Shown one piece after another: positions 37,101-48,959 of a DNA stretch of 64,000 nt. The notes under the pieces were generated by a model. It made no database searches. It saw only the letters and a list, made by a program, of their open reading frames with translations, and was not told where the DNA came from. Numbering within the stretch: the stretch's first letter is position 1; every line of letters starts with the position of its first letter. The position numbers and the translations under genes are program-made. This DNA comes from Pleodorina starrii (Eukaryota; Chlorophyta; Chlorophyceae; Chlamydomonadales; Volvocaceae): the NCBI GenBank assembly GCA_030267565.1, contig BRXU01000011.1:610501-674500 (forward strand), written 5' to 3'.

Positions 37101-37709
37101 TCTCTCATATCGACTTGCACGTTTGGAGGCGCGGCGGTGTGCAGCTGCGGAGGTGGAACACCCCCAGTAGCCCCACAACCGAAGGCCGCCAAGCGCCGTG
37201 CCCTCCTGCCACAGCTGTGTCTGCACCAACCCGCCGCTTCCAAGTAACGCACAGGCACACGCATCTCACTCCATGAATGCGCGTCGCACACATCACGAGT
37301 GTGCGCGCGTGCGCACGGACAAATGCACCCATGCACGCACGCACCGGCGCACCCATGCACGCAGCGCTCTGGCAACTCGGCAGAACCGGCACCTCGCTTC
37401 TGTCGGCGGCGTATACGGTGCGTCGCCCTGCGGTGTACCCAGTTGCGCACGTGCTGCACCTCCTCCCCGCGGTGACCCTGACAGGGACTGGATCAGCTGC
37501 GGAGCTGTCAGGCGCTATTGGCGGCTCTGGACCGGCTAAGCGAGGAGGAGCCGCAGGGAGCTGCCGCGGAGGACCCGCACACGGCCGGTGGTGGCGGCAG
37601 GGCGGGGGAACCGACCCGTGGGTCGCAGCACAAGCTCCAGGCGCAGCTGCAGCGCCAGGCGCGGCTGGCGCGCGCCACCATCAGGGCCCTTGCGGTCGTG
37701 ATGAAATGA
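34156..37709 (+). CDS. ARM/HEAT-like repeat protein with disordered N-terminus (5' end unresolved)
   Basis: Six exons join in phase: 34156-34961, 35267-35578, 35777-35945, 36336-36581, 36984-37004 and 37497-37709 (TGA), giving 588 codons. The first starts at an acceptor (cccag|GTGCAG), so the start codon is upstream. The first 370 or so residues are disordered: a nine-Gln run near 34445-34470, then Ser/Pro/Gly/Ala tracts. The C-terminal 200 residues are helical with armadillo-like periodicity: LERQVAHYAQAGAAAA, LVAYNTLSYLALSAE, LEQQLLVSGLGLLVTMTR and AVRAPALQLVQELVLTRK. The exon 36984-37004 is a seven-codon microexon (ELVLTRK). I do not recognise a specific family, so the function is unknown. 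TGTAA lies 143 bases past the stop. The final exon contains an in-frame GACCCGTGGGTC palindrome (37613-37624). Confidence 0.65.
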
Positions 37710-38583
37710 ATGATTGATCGGGCGTGTGGGGCAGTGCTGTGGTTGGGGCAGGTCCGCCTGGCTGACGAGTTGACACAAATCGGATATGCGGTAGGGCTGA
37801 GGCGGCCGCGCAGAACCCTGATCTGTCTGCTGGCTACCATTCATCCTATCCTGTAAGCTTTCCGATCGGTCACTTGTTGTGTGCAGACTGTGCAGACGCA
37901 GGGAGTGCTCTGTGAGCTCCAGGGAGCCCGAGGATGGCGTTGTTGCTGAGGCGCCACCCGAATGCGCCTGAAGGTGCCTGGCATCCGGAATTCCCGGCGC
38001 AGAGCTGGATCGCAGAGACGCTCTTCGCGCGCAGAGCCATCCGAGCCGCCACCCGCTTGCAGCAGCAGCAGCAGCAGCACACGAACACGCGGGCAGGCGC
38101 ATGCAGCCCTCGAAGCTGCCGCAGTGCGCGCTTGTGCCTGGGCCCCAGGCAGCAAAGGGCCGTCCCCTGAGACCAAGAACAACAACCTGCTAGCTGCTGC
38201 CCTACGGTGTGCCAAGCACGCACCAGCCCTCTCCTCGCTCCGTTCACCCTCCCGCTCGGCCTACCTGCGTCTTGATCGACCGTCATGTCCTGTCATGATT
38301 GCGCCCTCTCCGACCAGCGCAAAACCAAGCGAGTGCGTCTGAACTCTGCAGCGCAGCTTCCCACCCGCCCCAGTCCGAGTCGGGTCATCGCCCCCCCCAA
38401 CCTGCCTACTTCTCCTGACTTCTCCAGCTAAATCCTGCCCCACGAATCCTGCCCCTTCATCCCAGCTCCCCCTCACACACACAAACTAATCTACAGTGCT
38501 ACCACGCCCTGCATCGTTTCACCCTACATCCCCACCCCCTAAATACGAATGGGGCTCCCCCGACCCTGCTGCGGCAACCCCGC
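37710..38583. other. Convergent 3' region between the ARM-like gene and importin-4
   Basis: Only 3' UTR and spacer are evident. A short CAG run (about 38061-38078) lies in a frame with no other coding character. Confidence 0.5.
37852..37856 (+). terminator. TGTAA polyadenylation signal of the ARM-like gene
   Basis: TGTAA occurs 143 bases after the TGA at 37707-37709, the usual volvocine spacing. Confidence 0.5.
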
Positions 38584-41500
38584 TCAAGGCCCCGCCGTCG
38601 CGGCTGCTGCCTCCAGCGCTGCCCGCTGCTCCGCCGGCAACGCCGCCACCAACGGACCCATGGGTCCAGGGTACTGCTGCGTCAGAGCCGCCAGCGTCCG
38701 AGCCACCTGAACCACCACCGCCGCCGGCAGCGGGGGCTGCTGCACTGCCGCCGCGCCGAACGCCGCCACCACCTGAGGCACCATGGCCGCAACCCGCTGA
38801 GCCTGGTCGCCTGGGGAGACGGTTCGAGCAGGGGGCGGGACGGGGCGGGGGGGGGGGGTTTGTGCCTATAGGTGCAGTACGAAGGTGGGACCGGTTGCAG
38901 CCGCCGCCGACGGGGCGGAGAGGGGAAGAGTCGGCAAAGGGACGGGAGCTGTGGAGCGGTTGCCGTATGCAAGGAGGTCCTAACACTGACACTGGCACTG
39001 GCAGGGGCAAGCCGCATGGCGCAGGGGCGTCCCATCCTGTCCTGTCCTGGGGATGGAGTCCTTACACGGCATTGCGCCGCCCTCTCGCCCCCCCGAGGAA
39101 GCCTGCCTTCCCTCGCCACCCCTCCAGCTGCCGCAAACACGCCGGGACCTCCTTTAACTCACCTCACCCCCATCCCACCTCCCTCATCCTCCCCGCCCGC
39201 CCTGTCAGCCCCGCCAGCCCCTTCGCCAATGCGGACTGCCCAACCCTCCTTCCAGCTCCAACCCTGACCCCCCCCACCCCAAACATCGGCCCTCCCCTCA
39301 CCGGTGATCAGTCCACACAACGCTCCGTATACGGCGGGCGCCTCCTTGAGGTCCTCCCTCAGCGGCAGTGCCCCCAGGAACACGGGCAGCACCGCCTCCA
39401 GAGGCAGCAGAGCCGCACCGCCACCGCCGTCCGCCGACATCATCCGCCCCACGCAGCCCAGCGCATTGTCCCGCACACCGTCGGGCTCGGTCGCGGCGAA
39501 CAGCGGGTGGAGCGCCTGGGGGGAGGGGAGGGGCGGGCAGGAAGCGGGGGCGAGGGGAGGCTGACCAGCGGGACGAGGAAGACAGCTGAGAGCGGGCGCC
39601 ACGCACGGCTGTGGCAGGGGGGCTGAAGAGACCCCCGCCTGCACAGTGGCGCCGGGTGAGTACATCCCAGGCTGAGTACGGAGATGATGGCGCGAGAAGC
39701 TCCCCGCGGGAGACAGGGAGGGAGGGAGGGAGGGGAGGGAGGGAGGGAGGGAGGGAGGGAGGGAGGGAGGGAGGGAGGGAGGGAGGGAGGGAGGGAGGGA
39801 GGGAGGGAGGGAGGGAGGGAGGGAGGGAGGGAGGGAGGGAGGGAGGGAGGGAGGGAGGGAGGGAGGGAGGGAGGGAGGGAGGGAGGGAGGGAGGGAGGGA
39901 GGGAGGGAGGGAGGGAGGGAGGGAGGGAGGGAGGGAGGGAGGGAGGGAGGGAGGGAGGGAGGGAGGGAGGGAGGGAGGGAGGGAGGGAGGGAGGGAGGGA
40001 GGGAGGGAGGGAGGGAGGGAGGGAGGGAGGGAGGGAGGGAGGCTGCCGGCCGTCCCCGGACCCGTCCTCGCGGTTTGGGTCCCGCCCGCCAGCCAGCACA
40101 GCCCTCCAGGACGTCCAGGTCGCCTCGAGCCGCAAACTGAACCAAACCAAAGCAGTAAGCACGGGCCAGGGCCAGGGCCAGGGCCCGGCGCACCAGCCGC
40201 GCGGCTGCGCACCTGCAGCAGCTTGGGGAAGTGCGGCGCCATGGCCGCCCCGCCGCATCCCTCCGCCAGCACACCCACGCAGAAGGCCGCGTTCTGGCGG
40301 TTGATGGGCTCCGAGCAGCGCAGCTCCCGCAGCAGCAGCGGCAGCAGGTCGCCCAGGTGGGGCGTCAGGTGGCCCTGGGGGGGGGGCGGTCAGGGCGTAT
40401 GTGTGTGTGGGTGTGTACCGGGGCGCAATATGATGTGCCGAGGTGGCGGGGTGTGCATGCAGGAGTGTTTGAACGTGTTGGGGGCGGCGTTCAACCAGGC
40501 GGCGAGGCGCTGAGGTTCGCTTCGTCCCCGCAAGTACATATACGGTAGTCGCGGGTAGGCCATGCAGGTGTCTGTCGCCCCCCCGCGTCGCGCCCCATAC
40601 CTTACCTTGAGCACCTCCGCCACCTCCGCCAGCCCCCCCACCGCCACACTGCGGTGGTCCGCGGGTCGCTGCGCCTTGAGTTGCTGCATCAGCGCGGGCA
40701 GGTGCGAGGAGGCGAACACGGGCGCGTAGGCCTCCGGCCCCGCCGCCGTCGCCAGCACGGGCAGCAGCTCCGCCGCCGCCGCCAGCAACTCCTCTTGCTC
40801 GTCACCGCCGCCGCCGGCCTCGTCGTCGCCGTCGTCCCCGTCGTCATCGTCGTCGTCCAAAATAGCCTGCGACAAACACTCTCCATTCAGTCACATTTTG
40901 TACACATTTGCGCCATGCACCTCGTCGTATTTGTGCGGGCGCAGGCAGGCGGGCAGGCGGGCAAGCAGGCAGGCAGGCAGGCACGTGGGCGAGATTTGCC
41001 GTCCCGGCGGCAGCCAAGCCACCACCACCGCGCAGGGCAGCAGCGACGCGGCACGACACGTGGCACACACGCGGCTCGACACCCACCCACCCACCCACCC
41101 ACCCACCCACCCACCCACCCACCCACCCATCCACCCACCCACCCACCCACCCACCCACCCACCCACCCACCCACCCACCCACCCACCCACCCACCCACCT
41201 GGCAGTGCGCCTCCCCTTTGAACACCTGCTCGACCGACTCCGCCAGAAGCTGCATCGCCAGCGGCCCCAGCGCCTCAACGCCCAACTGCTTCAGCAGCAA
41301 CGTCAGTGCCTGGGAGGCACAGGGTTACGAGAGAGAGCGAGGGAGCACGTGTGTGTGTGCACGCATGTATGCATGTATGCATGCTGTAATGAGCGGCGAT
41401 TGCTTCTGGTAGACACACAAACACACACACTGGCTGGCTGGCTGGCTGGAAGGATGGAAGCAGGAGGTGTCATCGCCAGGGGTGTTCCGCGCCGTCCAAC

Positions 41501-44500
41501 CCACACCTGCAGCGCTGCGGTGGCGACGCCGGCGTCCGAGTCGTGCAGCGCCCGTCTGAGCTCCCGCAGCGCCGCGTGCAACACGTGCCGTACTTGGGGT
41601 GTGATGGCGTCGGCGCCGCTGGCCCCCGCCGGCGGCGGACATGCGGCGTACACGGACAGCACCAGTCGCGCCATGGCCTCCGCCGCCTGCACCCGCACCT
41701 CCTCGTGAAAATACCTTTGGGCAGGGAGAGAGAGAGAGAGAGGGAGAGAGGAGGTGGGGAGAGAGAGAGAGACGGGGGCGGCGCGGAGGAGGCATTAGGA
41801 GTGCGATGCGCCGTTGGCACGGAGGAGACAGGAGGGCGGAGGGAGGGCAGAGAGGAGAAGAGAGATATAGAGATAGAGATAGAGAGAGAGAGCTGGCGGT
41901 GTGGCGGCCCCACACACCTGCACATGCCCCCCGGTGTCTTGGTCAGCGATGTGAGAGCTTGCTCCATGTACGGCAAGAAGGCGGCGGGACAGGCATGGGC
42001 GTACCACCCCAGGGCCGCGGTGGCTGCGCACTTCTCATCCAACACGCCTGGAGGGGAGTCAGGGAGTAGAGGGGAGGGGGGAGGGACGTGGGGGCCGGGA
42101 CGTGGGGGCCGGGACGTGGGGGGCGGGATGTGGGTGGGCTCCGGAAAAGGCCCACCCTTCCACAGAGCCGAGGATGCGGTGGTAGCCGAGGGGTGGCCTT
42201 CGAGGCGGCGGGTGGGGCGGCCAGCGGTGCGCGGGTGGGCACGGATCTCTGCAGGCGCCCGGCCGAGCTAAGCTGACCTGTTCACGCCGTCTTTGTTGTG
42301 TGCTGGATGCGGATCCAGATCCAGATCCCAACACTGCCACACCGACGCTGTTTCGTTGCCCAGCCCCCCGAGGCCAGCTCCCATGCTCTCCATGTTCTCT
42401 TTGCACACCGGCGCTGGTTCACGCCCCGGATAGTGAAATGAAGTTGAATACGACCGTCGTACCTGTACGAACGCTCAGCTGCTGCGCTCTCCGCGCCTCC
42501 GACTCCTCGTCTTCCTCCTCATCGTCGTCCTCCTCCTCCTCTTCGTCGTCATCATCATCATCGCCAAACACACCGTCGTCCTGGTTGACCGACTCCAGCG
42601 CGAGCGGTACGGTGTACTGCAAGTACGGCACAAAGTCCGCGCCCAGCGCCTGCCCGGTTCCGGAGCGGCCGCACCACAAACGGGGGAGGCACTCGATGAG
42701 GTGGGATGAGGTGAGATGGGATAATATGAGATCAGACGAGATGAGACGAGATGAGATGAGATGAGGTGAGATGAAATGGGATGAGGTGAGATGAGACGGG
42801 TGCCGAGCCTTGTATAAGGCCCACACCCGCACTTGGAGGAAGCGGCGGCGGCGGCGGCGGCGGAGAGGAGGCTTGGTCCGTTGTTGTTAGGAGGCGGTTG
42901 GGTAGGCAACGAGATCCGAACAGCGCTTTGCAGCCTCATCCACGTCTCCAAGAGGCTCGACCAACCGGGATCGGGAGCCCGCTCCCCGGATGCGCCTGGC
43001 CTGGCCTGGCCCGATGCCCGGTCGGGTCCACAAACCGCAAAGGCCGCCCTTCCCGCCCTCTCTCTCTCCCACCTTGGCTATGCACGCAAACATGCCGTGG
43101 CCGTACTCCCGCAGATCGGAGCTGTCCATCTTGAAACCCTGCGGAGGGGGGGGAGCGAGGGGCGGCGGACGGCCGGGGCGAGGGGCGGCGGCAGGCAGGG
43201 GGCGGTGGGCAGGGAAGCTCAAGAGCGAAACACCCCAGCGAAGCGAAGCGAGGTGAAGTCAGATCCTGTCCTGTCCCGTCCCGTCCCGTCCCGTCCCGTC
43301 CCGTCCCGTCCCGTCCCGTCCCGTCCCGTCCCGTCCCGCCCTTTCCAGTCCCGTCCTTTCTGGGGAACGCCTCACCGCCTCAACTTGGTAGTTCGTGGGG
43401 CCCGGGCGAGCAGCTCCGGAACCTCCCCGACCACGACCACGACCCCCCACCGCGACCCGCCAGCCCAACCGCGACTCCGAAACCCTAAACACCCCCACGC
43501 CCCACGCCCCTGCCCGGTCCCAGCGCCCCACCTGCAGCCCCAGCTCCATGAATGCGGGCGCCAGGGCGCGCAGCTGCGCACAGCCGCCCCCCAACCCCTC
43601 GAACAGCAGCCCGGCAGTCTCCGTGGCGCGATAGCGGCAGGACAGCAGCGCCGGAGACGTGGCCGACATGAAGTGGTGCAGCACGGGCAGCAGCGGGCCT
43701 GCACGCGAACACGCACGCATACAGGGAGGGAGGACGGTGAGGACGGTGAGGACAGGGAGGGGGAGGAGCGAGGACGCGGTGTGGAGGATAAAGACATACA
43801 ACGCACATCGAGGTACGTACTCGAGGGGCGACGTTGGCGATCGCGCTCCGCGCCCCCCCCTCCCCCCACACGCGTTGTCCCCCTTCCCCACGCGCTGTCC
43901 CCCTTCCCCCCCGCGCTCCGCGCTTTTCTCACCCAGGAAAGGCTCAAAGTCCTTGCCCGCCGCCGATACCACGGACGCCAGCGCAGACATTGCCAGTTCC
44001 TGTACGGCAGGGCCCGTGACGCTGAGCACCGTACACAGCCCCGAGACCAGCTGCTCGAGGTACGGCACAATCTCCGAGCCCTGAAAAGGCAGTCGGGGGC
44101 AACAGGGCAGTAGGGGGCAGCGGATTGTGAGTTGGGACTTGGGAGAGGGAGTGAGCTGGAGTGTGACAATGGGCGGCGAGCGGGCCGGGTACCGGTGGGG
44201 GTAGAAAATGATACCGCAGCGGAGACGGAGACGGCGTTAGCGAACGGACCCCGGTACTGGGGGGGTACCGGAGGTTGATGCCGGGTACCGGTGGGGTAGC
44301 GGAGGTAGGGGAGTGTGCGGGTGGAGCGGGTGGAGGCCACATCCGCTGCACCCTGCAGTGCCGCACTGTTGTACCGCATCACACACACCTCCCCCCCGTG
44401 TGTGTGTGTGCGTGTGTGTGTATGACGGTGCCCCTCCTTTCCGCACGAGGTGTCCCGAGGCCTCCTCCCTCCCTCCCCCCCCCTCCTCATCCCCTCCCTC

Positions 44501-47500
44501 CCTCATCCCCCTCCCTCCCTCCCCCTCCCTCCCTCCCTCCCCCGGTATCATTTTTTATCCTCCCTCCCTCCCCCCCTCACCTCCAGCGCCTCACAAAAGG
44601 TGTCTAGGGCGTAGCAGGTCCGCTCGCACACGTCCGCATTGCCCTCCGCAATCAGCGGGAACAGCAGCGGAAGGACCTGGCGGATACACACAGGGGGAGG
44701 ACACAAGGAGGACAGACAGCGGACCCAGCAGGGACATGCAGCGGCGGCTTCAGCGGCGGCAACCAGCTACGGTATCATCGTCCGCCGCCCGGGCGGCAGA
44801 CCGGACAATTTCTGGCAGCAAGCCCCTCGGGTGCCTCGTTTAAACACGTTTTCTTCGACGTGTTCACACACCAGCTTATTACATTTTGCGCTGTCTTTCT
44901 CCGAGGAGGCGTCCGTTCGGCATGCGAGGGCTTCGTGGTCTCAGGCAACGATCGACGCTTGGAGGTACAGCCGCTGGGCGCGCGCACGCAAAGCCTCGAA
45001 AAACGACAGCCGTACCCCGCCGTACGGCATGCCGTACCTCTTTGTAGTACTCGACAATGTCGGGCTGCAGAAACTCCGCCGCCATGCCCAGAGAGAACGC
45101 AGCAGCGCCGCGCACCGCCGCCTCGCCGTCGCGCAGACCCGCCAGCAGCAGCGGCATCACGTCCTGTGCGCATGTGCGTGTGTGTGTGTGAGAGAACGTG
45201 TGCGGGTATGTGGGTGAGGGGCCAGGTAAATGGGGGTTGTGGGGGGCCGCATGCGAACGAGTGACGGGTTCGGGTTGGGGCAAGAGAGGAAAAGAAGAAT
45301 TACCGTCCGAGTCCGACAGAGGGGAGGAGCAGTAGGGAGGTCTGAGGTCTGAGGGAGGCGCGGATTTATACTCCCAAAGCAAATGCCCGCCTGCCTGCCT
45401 GTCGAATGTGCCCTACCCGGGCGTTCGCGGACCCTCCCCCGCCCCACCCCCACCCCCACCCTGCGTTATCATTTTTTACCCCACACTGCGCGCACAGACA
45501 GACACCCTGAAACACACACACACACACACACACATGGTCCCCCTCCATCCCCCCGCCCCCCTCCCACACGCACGCACACATGCTCGCTTCCCCAGCGAGC
45601 ACCCCCCCCCCGCACCTTGAGCCTCTTCCTCAGCGGCTCCGCGCACCCCTCGAATATGACCGCCAGCGCGGTGAGGGCCGCCTCCCGGTGGTTGGCCTGG
45701 GGGGAGGACAGAGCCTCGCGAGCAAAGGACAGAACCTGGGGGGCCGGGGGGGCCGGGGGGCAGGCGCAAGAGTATGGGGCAGGGGCACGGGAAAACACAC
45801 ACAATACGTTACGACACGAGTGGGGAGGGGGTGGGGAAACCAACCAAAGGGACTCCGCCGCGGGCGTGGGAGTGGGAGGAGAAGCCGCTGCCTTCGTGCG
45901 GCCTCCCAGGCCCTGTGCCAACACCTCACCTGACACCTCACCTCACCTCACCCACACGAGCATCATGTAACGTACCGGCAGCTCGACTCGTCTCGTCCCG
46001 CGATTCAACCCGACCCGACCCGACCCGACCCGACCCGACCCGACCCGACCCGACCCGACCCGACCCGACCCGACCCGACCCAACTCAATACCCGACTGGA
46101 CACGAGGGTCCGGACCCACCCCGGGGAAGATGCTCTGCGAAGGCAGGTGGAGCGCCATGGCATCCAGCGCCTGGGGGAAGCAAAGGGGGAAAGGGTACGG
46201 CAGGTACGGCAGCGAGTACGGCAGCGTCGGATGCGACGGTTACGGGCGCGGTCGCGCGATGATGAACATACACACCGGAAGAAGTCCCCCAAAGGGCGTG
46301 GTCCCCTAAGAAAGCCCCAATTCACCCCTTCATGCAACCCCCACGGGCCCCCCCCCCCCCACCTGTGTAGCCAGCTTGGCAGGCGGCAGTGTGCCGTCAT
46401 CCTCTGGGTCCAGGTCCGGCGGGGGCGGCTCCGCGGTCATCGCGCACAGCGCCGCCACCACCTGCCGCACCAGATCCTTATTGCGACCCAACTGCTTGGG
46501 CTTGAAGCTGGGCGGCGTGCGAGGAGAGAGGGAGGGAGAGGGAGGGAGGGAGGGCGGCATGGGTTTAAGGTCTAGCGCCCTAGAGACCACGTTTTTTCAG
46601 GGTTTTAGGGTATTTTAGGGTTTTCGCGGACGGGAGGAGGCCGGTTTCCTTGCCGCGCAAACCGCAACACAGTATCAGGCTCCAGTGCACGAGGGGGTCC
46701 CGTAGTCCCGCAATCCCTGACTCCCCTGCCTCCCGGGGCCTCCCGGAGCCTCCCGGAGGGTTCTCAGCCCCCCCTCCTCACCGTGCGATCCAGTGTATGA
46801 CCTCCAGCGCCGCCTCCCGTGTGGCCAGCTCCCCCCTGGAGTCGGTGCCCACCGCCATGGCCAGCCCCACCACCCCCGGCAGGTGCCTGCCCAGCAGCGG
46901 GGCGGAGGACTCACACAGCTCAACAAAGAGCTGCAGAGACAGCACCAGGGTCTCGTCGTCGGAGCGGGAAGAGTGGCAGGACGTCGCGACCTGCCAGGGG
47001 GAGGGGGGGCAGGGGAGGGCAGGGCAGGGGTAATCAAGACGAGATGAGATGAGACCTCGGGTTCGGCCTAGAAGCGGAGATAACCCCCCACGCAACTCCC
47101 TACCGCCACCACCACCACCACCACCACCGCTACGCCTGGTTCGTCTAGCTCGCCTGCGGCTCTTTTCCACCTCCACCTCCACCCCCACAACACACACACA
47201 CATACACGCGCACACATGTACACGCACACACATACACACTCGCCCCCCCCCCACTCGCCTCCAGCATTGCCGCCACCAGTCCGTGGAACGCCTCCACCTC
47301 CGCCGACCCTCGCCCCGCCACCAGCGCTGCCAGCGGCTCCATGACCCGCACTGCCGCCCGGCGCACCTCCACCGCTGCGTCCCTCAGCCCCGCCCCCACC
47401 ACCAGCTGCAGACTGGACACGTGCTCGGACAGGTGCTCACCTGGGGGGGGGAGAGGGAGGGGGGGAGAGGGAGGGAGGGAGGGGACGGGAGGGTGATATG

Positions 47501-48959
47501 TTCCATTATATAACATGAGGGAGGGGCCGGGGGGGAGGGAGGGTGAAGTAGAACGAGGAGGAGAGGGGAGGGCAGCCTACCCAGCGCTAACCAAGTACCC
47601 AAACCCTGCCCAGCCCACCGTAACCACCCACCTCACCCACCTTAATCCCCACCCCCCGCACCCACCCACCCCAATCCCACACACCCACCCCAATCCCACC
47701 CACCCACCCACCCCCATTCCCCCCCCAATCCCTCCCACCCACCCACGTGCTCCGTCAGCGACCCCAGCAGGCTGAGCGCCACCTCCCGGTGCCCCGCATC
47801 TCCGCTGCCGCTGCACTGCCCCAGGAACTCCAGCAGCCCCGGCCACTGCCTCCGAGGCACCGAGTGACGGGCCACCACACCCACCAGGTGACCCAGGCTG
47901 CGGCGGACAGGGTGGTGAGGCTCCGAAACCAGGCGCTCAAGCAGCACCGATTGCATGTGGGCGCGGTCCTGGGGTTGGGGGGGAGGAGGAGGACGGGGCG
48001 GGGGGGGGGAGCGTGTGTATGCGTGTGTATGCCTGGGGTCCGAAGTGGCGAGCTGAAAGGTTGGCTGATGTGATGCGGCGACGACACATGCCGGTGGCGG
48101 GGGACGATGGGCCGATGCGAACATTTGCTCCGAAACCGTTCGCCCGCCCAGCCACCCACCCAGCCACCCACCCGCCCACCCACCCACCCAGCCACCCACC
48201 GAGTCTGACAGCTTGGTCCAGTGCTTGGTAACCGCCTTGCGCAGCAGTACGGCGGACAGCTGCCGTACTTCCGCGGAGGGGCTGTTGGCGGCACGAACCA
48301 GCAGCTCGGGGAGCAGGGAGGGGGAGGCGGTCATGCGCTTGAGCGCAGCCTCGGCAGCCTTGATGGCCTGAAGAGCGGGTGGGGAGGGAGAAGGGAGGAC
48401 AGCAGGAGCGTTGGGATTTGTATTCGCTACTGCACGAGCGCTACGACTGGGGGGCGCTGAAGTTGGAAGCCGAGCTTGTAGGGTGCCTCGTTGCGTAGTG
48501 AATTACAGGGCCCGGAAACCGTGAGGGAGGGGTGGAGCCGGGAGGGCCGAGGGAGACACAGGACTACAGATCGCGCTACCCATGGTTTGAGCCGGTAATG
48601 AAGATGTCATTTACAAAGGAATTGTCATTTCCGGGCTGTTCTAGGGCCGCGTCACCTTCTCCCTTGGTGCACATCCCTCGCTAGGGCCGACGCGCGACTG
48701 AGACGTAGCACGCTACATGGAAACCGACCAGCATACAATGACACCCGTCTTATGAAAAGCACTGATTTCCCCTGAATGCCCCGGCTGACGGACGTTTTGA
48801 CGATTCATCGCCGACGGGCCGCCGCCGAAGGCTGCAGCTAGAAACTGTACCTCTACAAACAAACGAGTGTCAGTACCCTACCTCCGTATTGTTGGATAGG
48901 CATGCCATCAGCAGAGCGTCAAGGTCCGGAGCAGGACCGCTAACCGGTTGCTGCTCCAT
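38584..48959 (-). CDS. IPO4: Importin-4 / Kap123-type nuclear import receptor
   Basis: This is an importin-beta family HEAT receptor that carries ribosomal proteins and histones into the nucleus in other eukaryotes. Twenty-one exons close to 1,093 residues (human IPO4 is 1,081): 48882-48959, 48200-48367, 47743-47968, 47259-47440, 46782-46990, 46363-46507, 46120-46170, 45616-45735, 45038-45163, 44581-44676, 43933-44080, 43532-43698, 43073-43138, 42463-42649, 41918-42047, 41507-41714, 41199-41309, 40606-40866, 40213-40374, 39302-39515 and 38584-38810. Key matches are EVRQLSAVLLRKAVTKHW, PLLFPLIAEGNADVCERTCY, NAAFCVGVLAEGCGG and the C-terminal LPLREDLKEAPAVYGAL. Two acidic tracts, in exons 14 and 18, resemble importin acidic loops. 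Intron 4 has a GC donor (GAG|GCGAGT at 47258). Introns are full of microsatellites. Confidence 0.93.
39716..40042. repeat. (GGGA)n array, about 327 bp, in importin-4 intron 19
   Basis: Roughly 81 GGGA units run with one early interruption (aggggaggg near 39731). On the transcribed strand it is a pure pyrimidine (TCCC)n tract about 200 bases upstream of the acceptor at 39515. Very long apparent open frames on both strands here (Pro-Ser-Leu-Pro or Gly-Gly-Arg-Glu repeats) are artefacts of the repeat. Confidence 0.97.
40941..40983. repeat. GGCA/GGCG tetranucleotide run in importin-4 intron 17
   Basis: An imperfect run of gcag/gcgg units in the intron between exons 41199-41309 and 40606-40866, on the far side of the same intron from the CCCA array. 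Confidence 0.8.
41081..41198. repeat. (CCCA)n array starting exactly at an importin-4 5' splice site
   Basis: About 29 CCCA units with one interruption near 41128. Read on the minus strand, the intron after exon 41199-41309 begins gtgggtgggtggg and continues as (GTGG)n for about 118 bases. Confidence 0.95.
42083..42135. repeat. Minisatellite (gggccgggacgtg-type) in importin-4 intron 14
   Basis: About three and a half copies of a 15-16-base unit containing gggacgtggg lie in the intron between exons 42463-42649 and 41918-42047. Confidence 0.8.
42695..42797. repeat. Degenerate GATGA/GATGAG repeat in importin-4 intron 13
   Basis: A purine-rich run of gatgag, gatgg and gacgag units between exons 43073-43138 and 42463-42649. 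The minus strand reads a CATCTCA-type pyrimidine tract upstream of the acceptor at 42649. Confidence 0.8.
43272..43339. repeat. (GTCCC)n pentanucleotide array in importin-4 intron 12
   Basis: About thirteen perfect CCCGT units between exons 43532-43698 and 43073-43138, followed by a few degenerate copies. Confidence 0.93.
46009..46081. repeat. (CCCGA)n pentanucleotide array in importin-4 intron 7
   Basis: About fourteen perfect CCCGA units between exons 46120-46170 and 45616-45735. They differ by one base from the CCCGT array in intron 12 of the same gene. Confidence 0.93.
46592..46627. repeat. Telomere-like TTTTAGGG words in an importin-4 intron
   Basis: ttttttcagggttttaggg is followed by tattttagggttttcg: three TTTTAGGG-like units between exons 46782-46990 and 46363-46507. 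Confidence 0.65.

Noticed and set aside
39159..40513. Open frames of 270-370 codons on both strands with Pro-Ser-Leu-Pro or Gly-Gly-Arg-Glu repeats
   Set aside because: They are translations of the (GGGA)n array in importin-4 intron 19. The flanking exons splice around it in phase.
41086..41190. Gly-Trp-Val repeat protein frames
   Set aside because: They arise from the (CCCA)n array at a splice donor and have no independent support.
44880..45000. A possible importin-4 exon between 45038 and 44676
   Set aside because: The exons on either side join directly in phase and match the family; the frame here has no family match.
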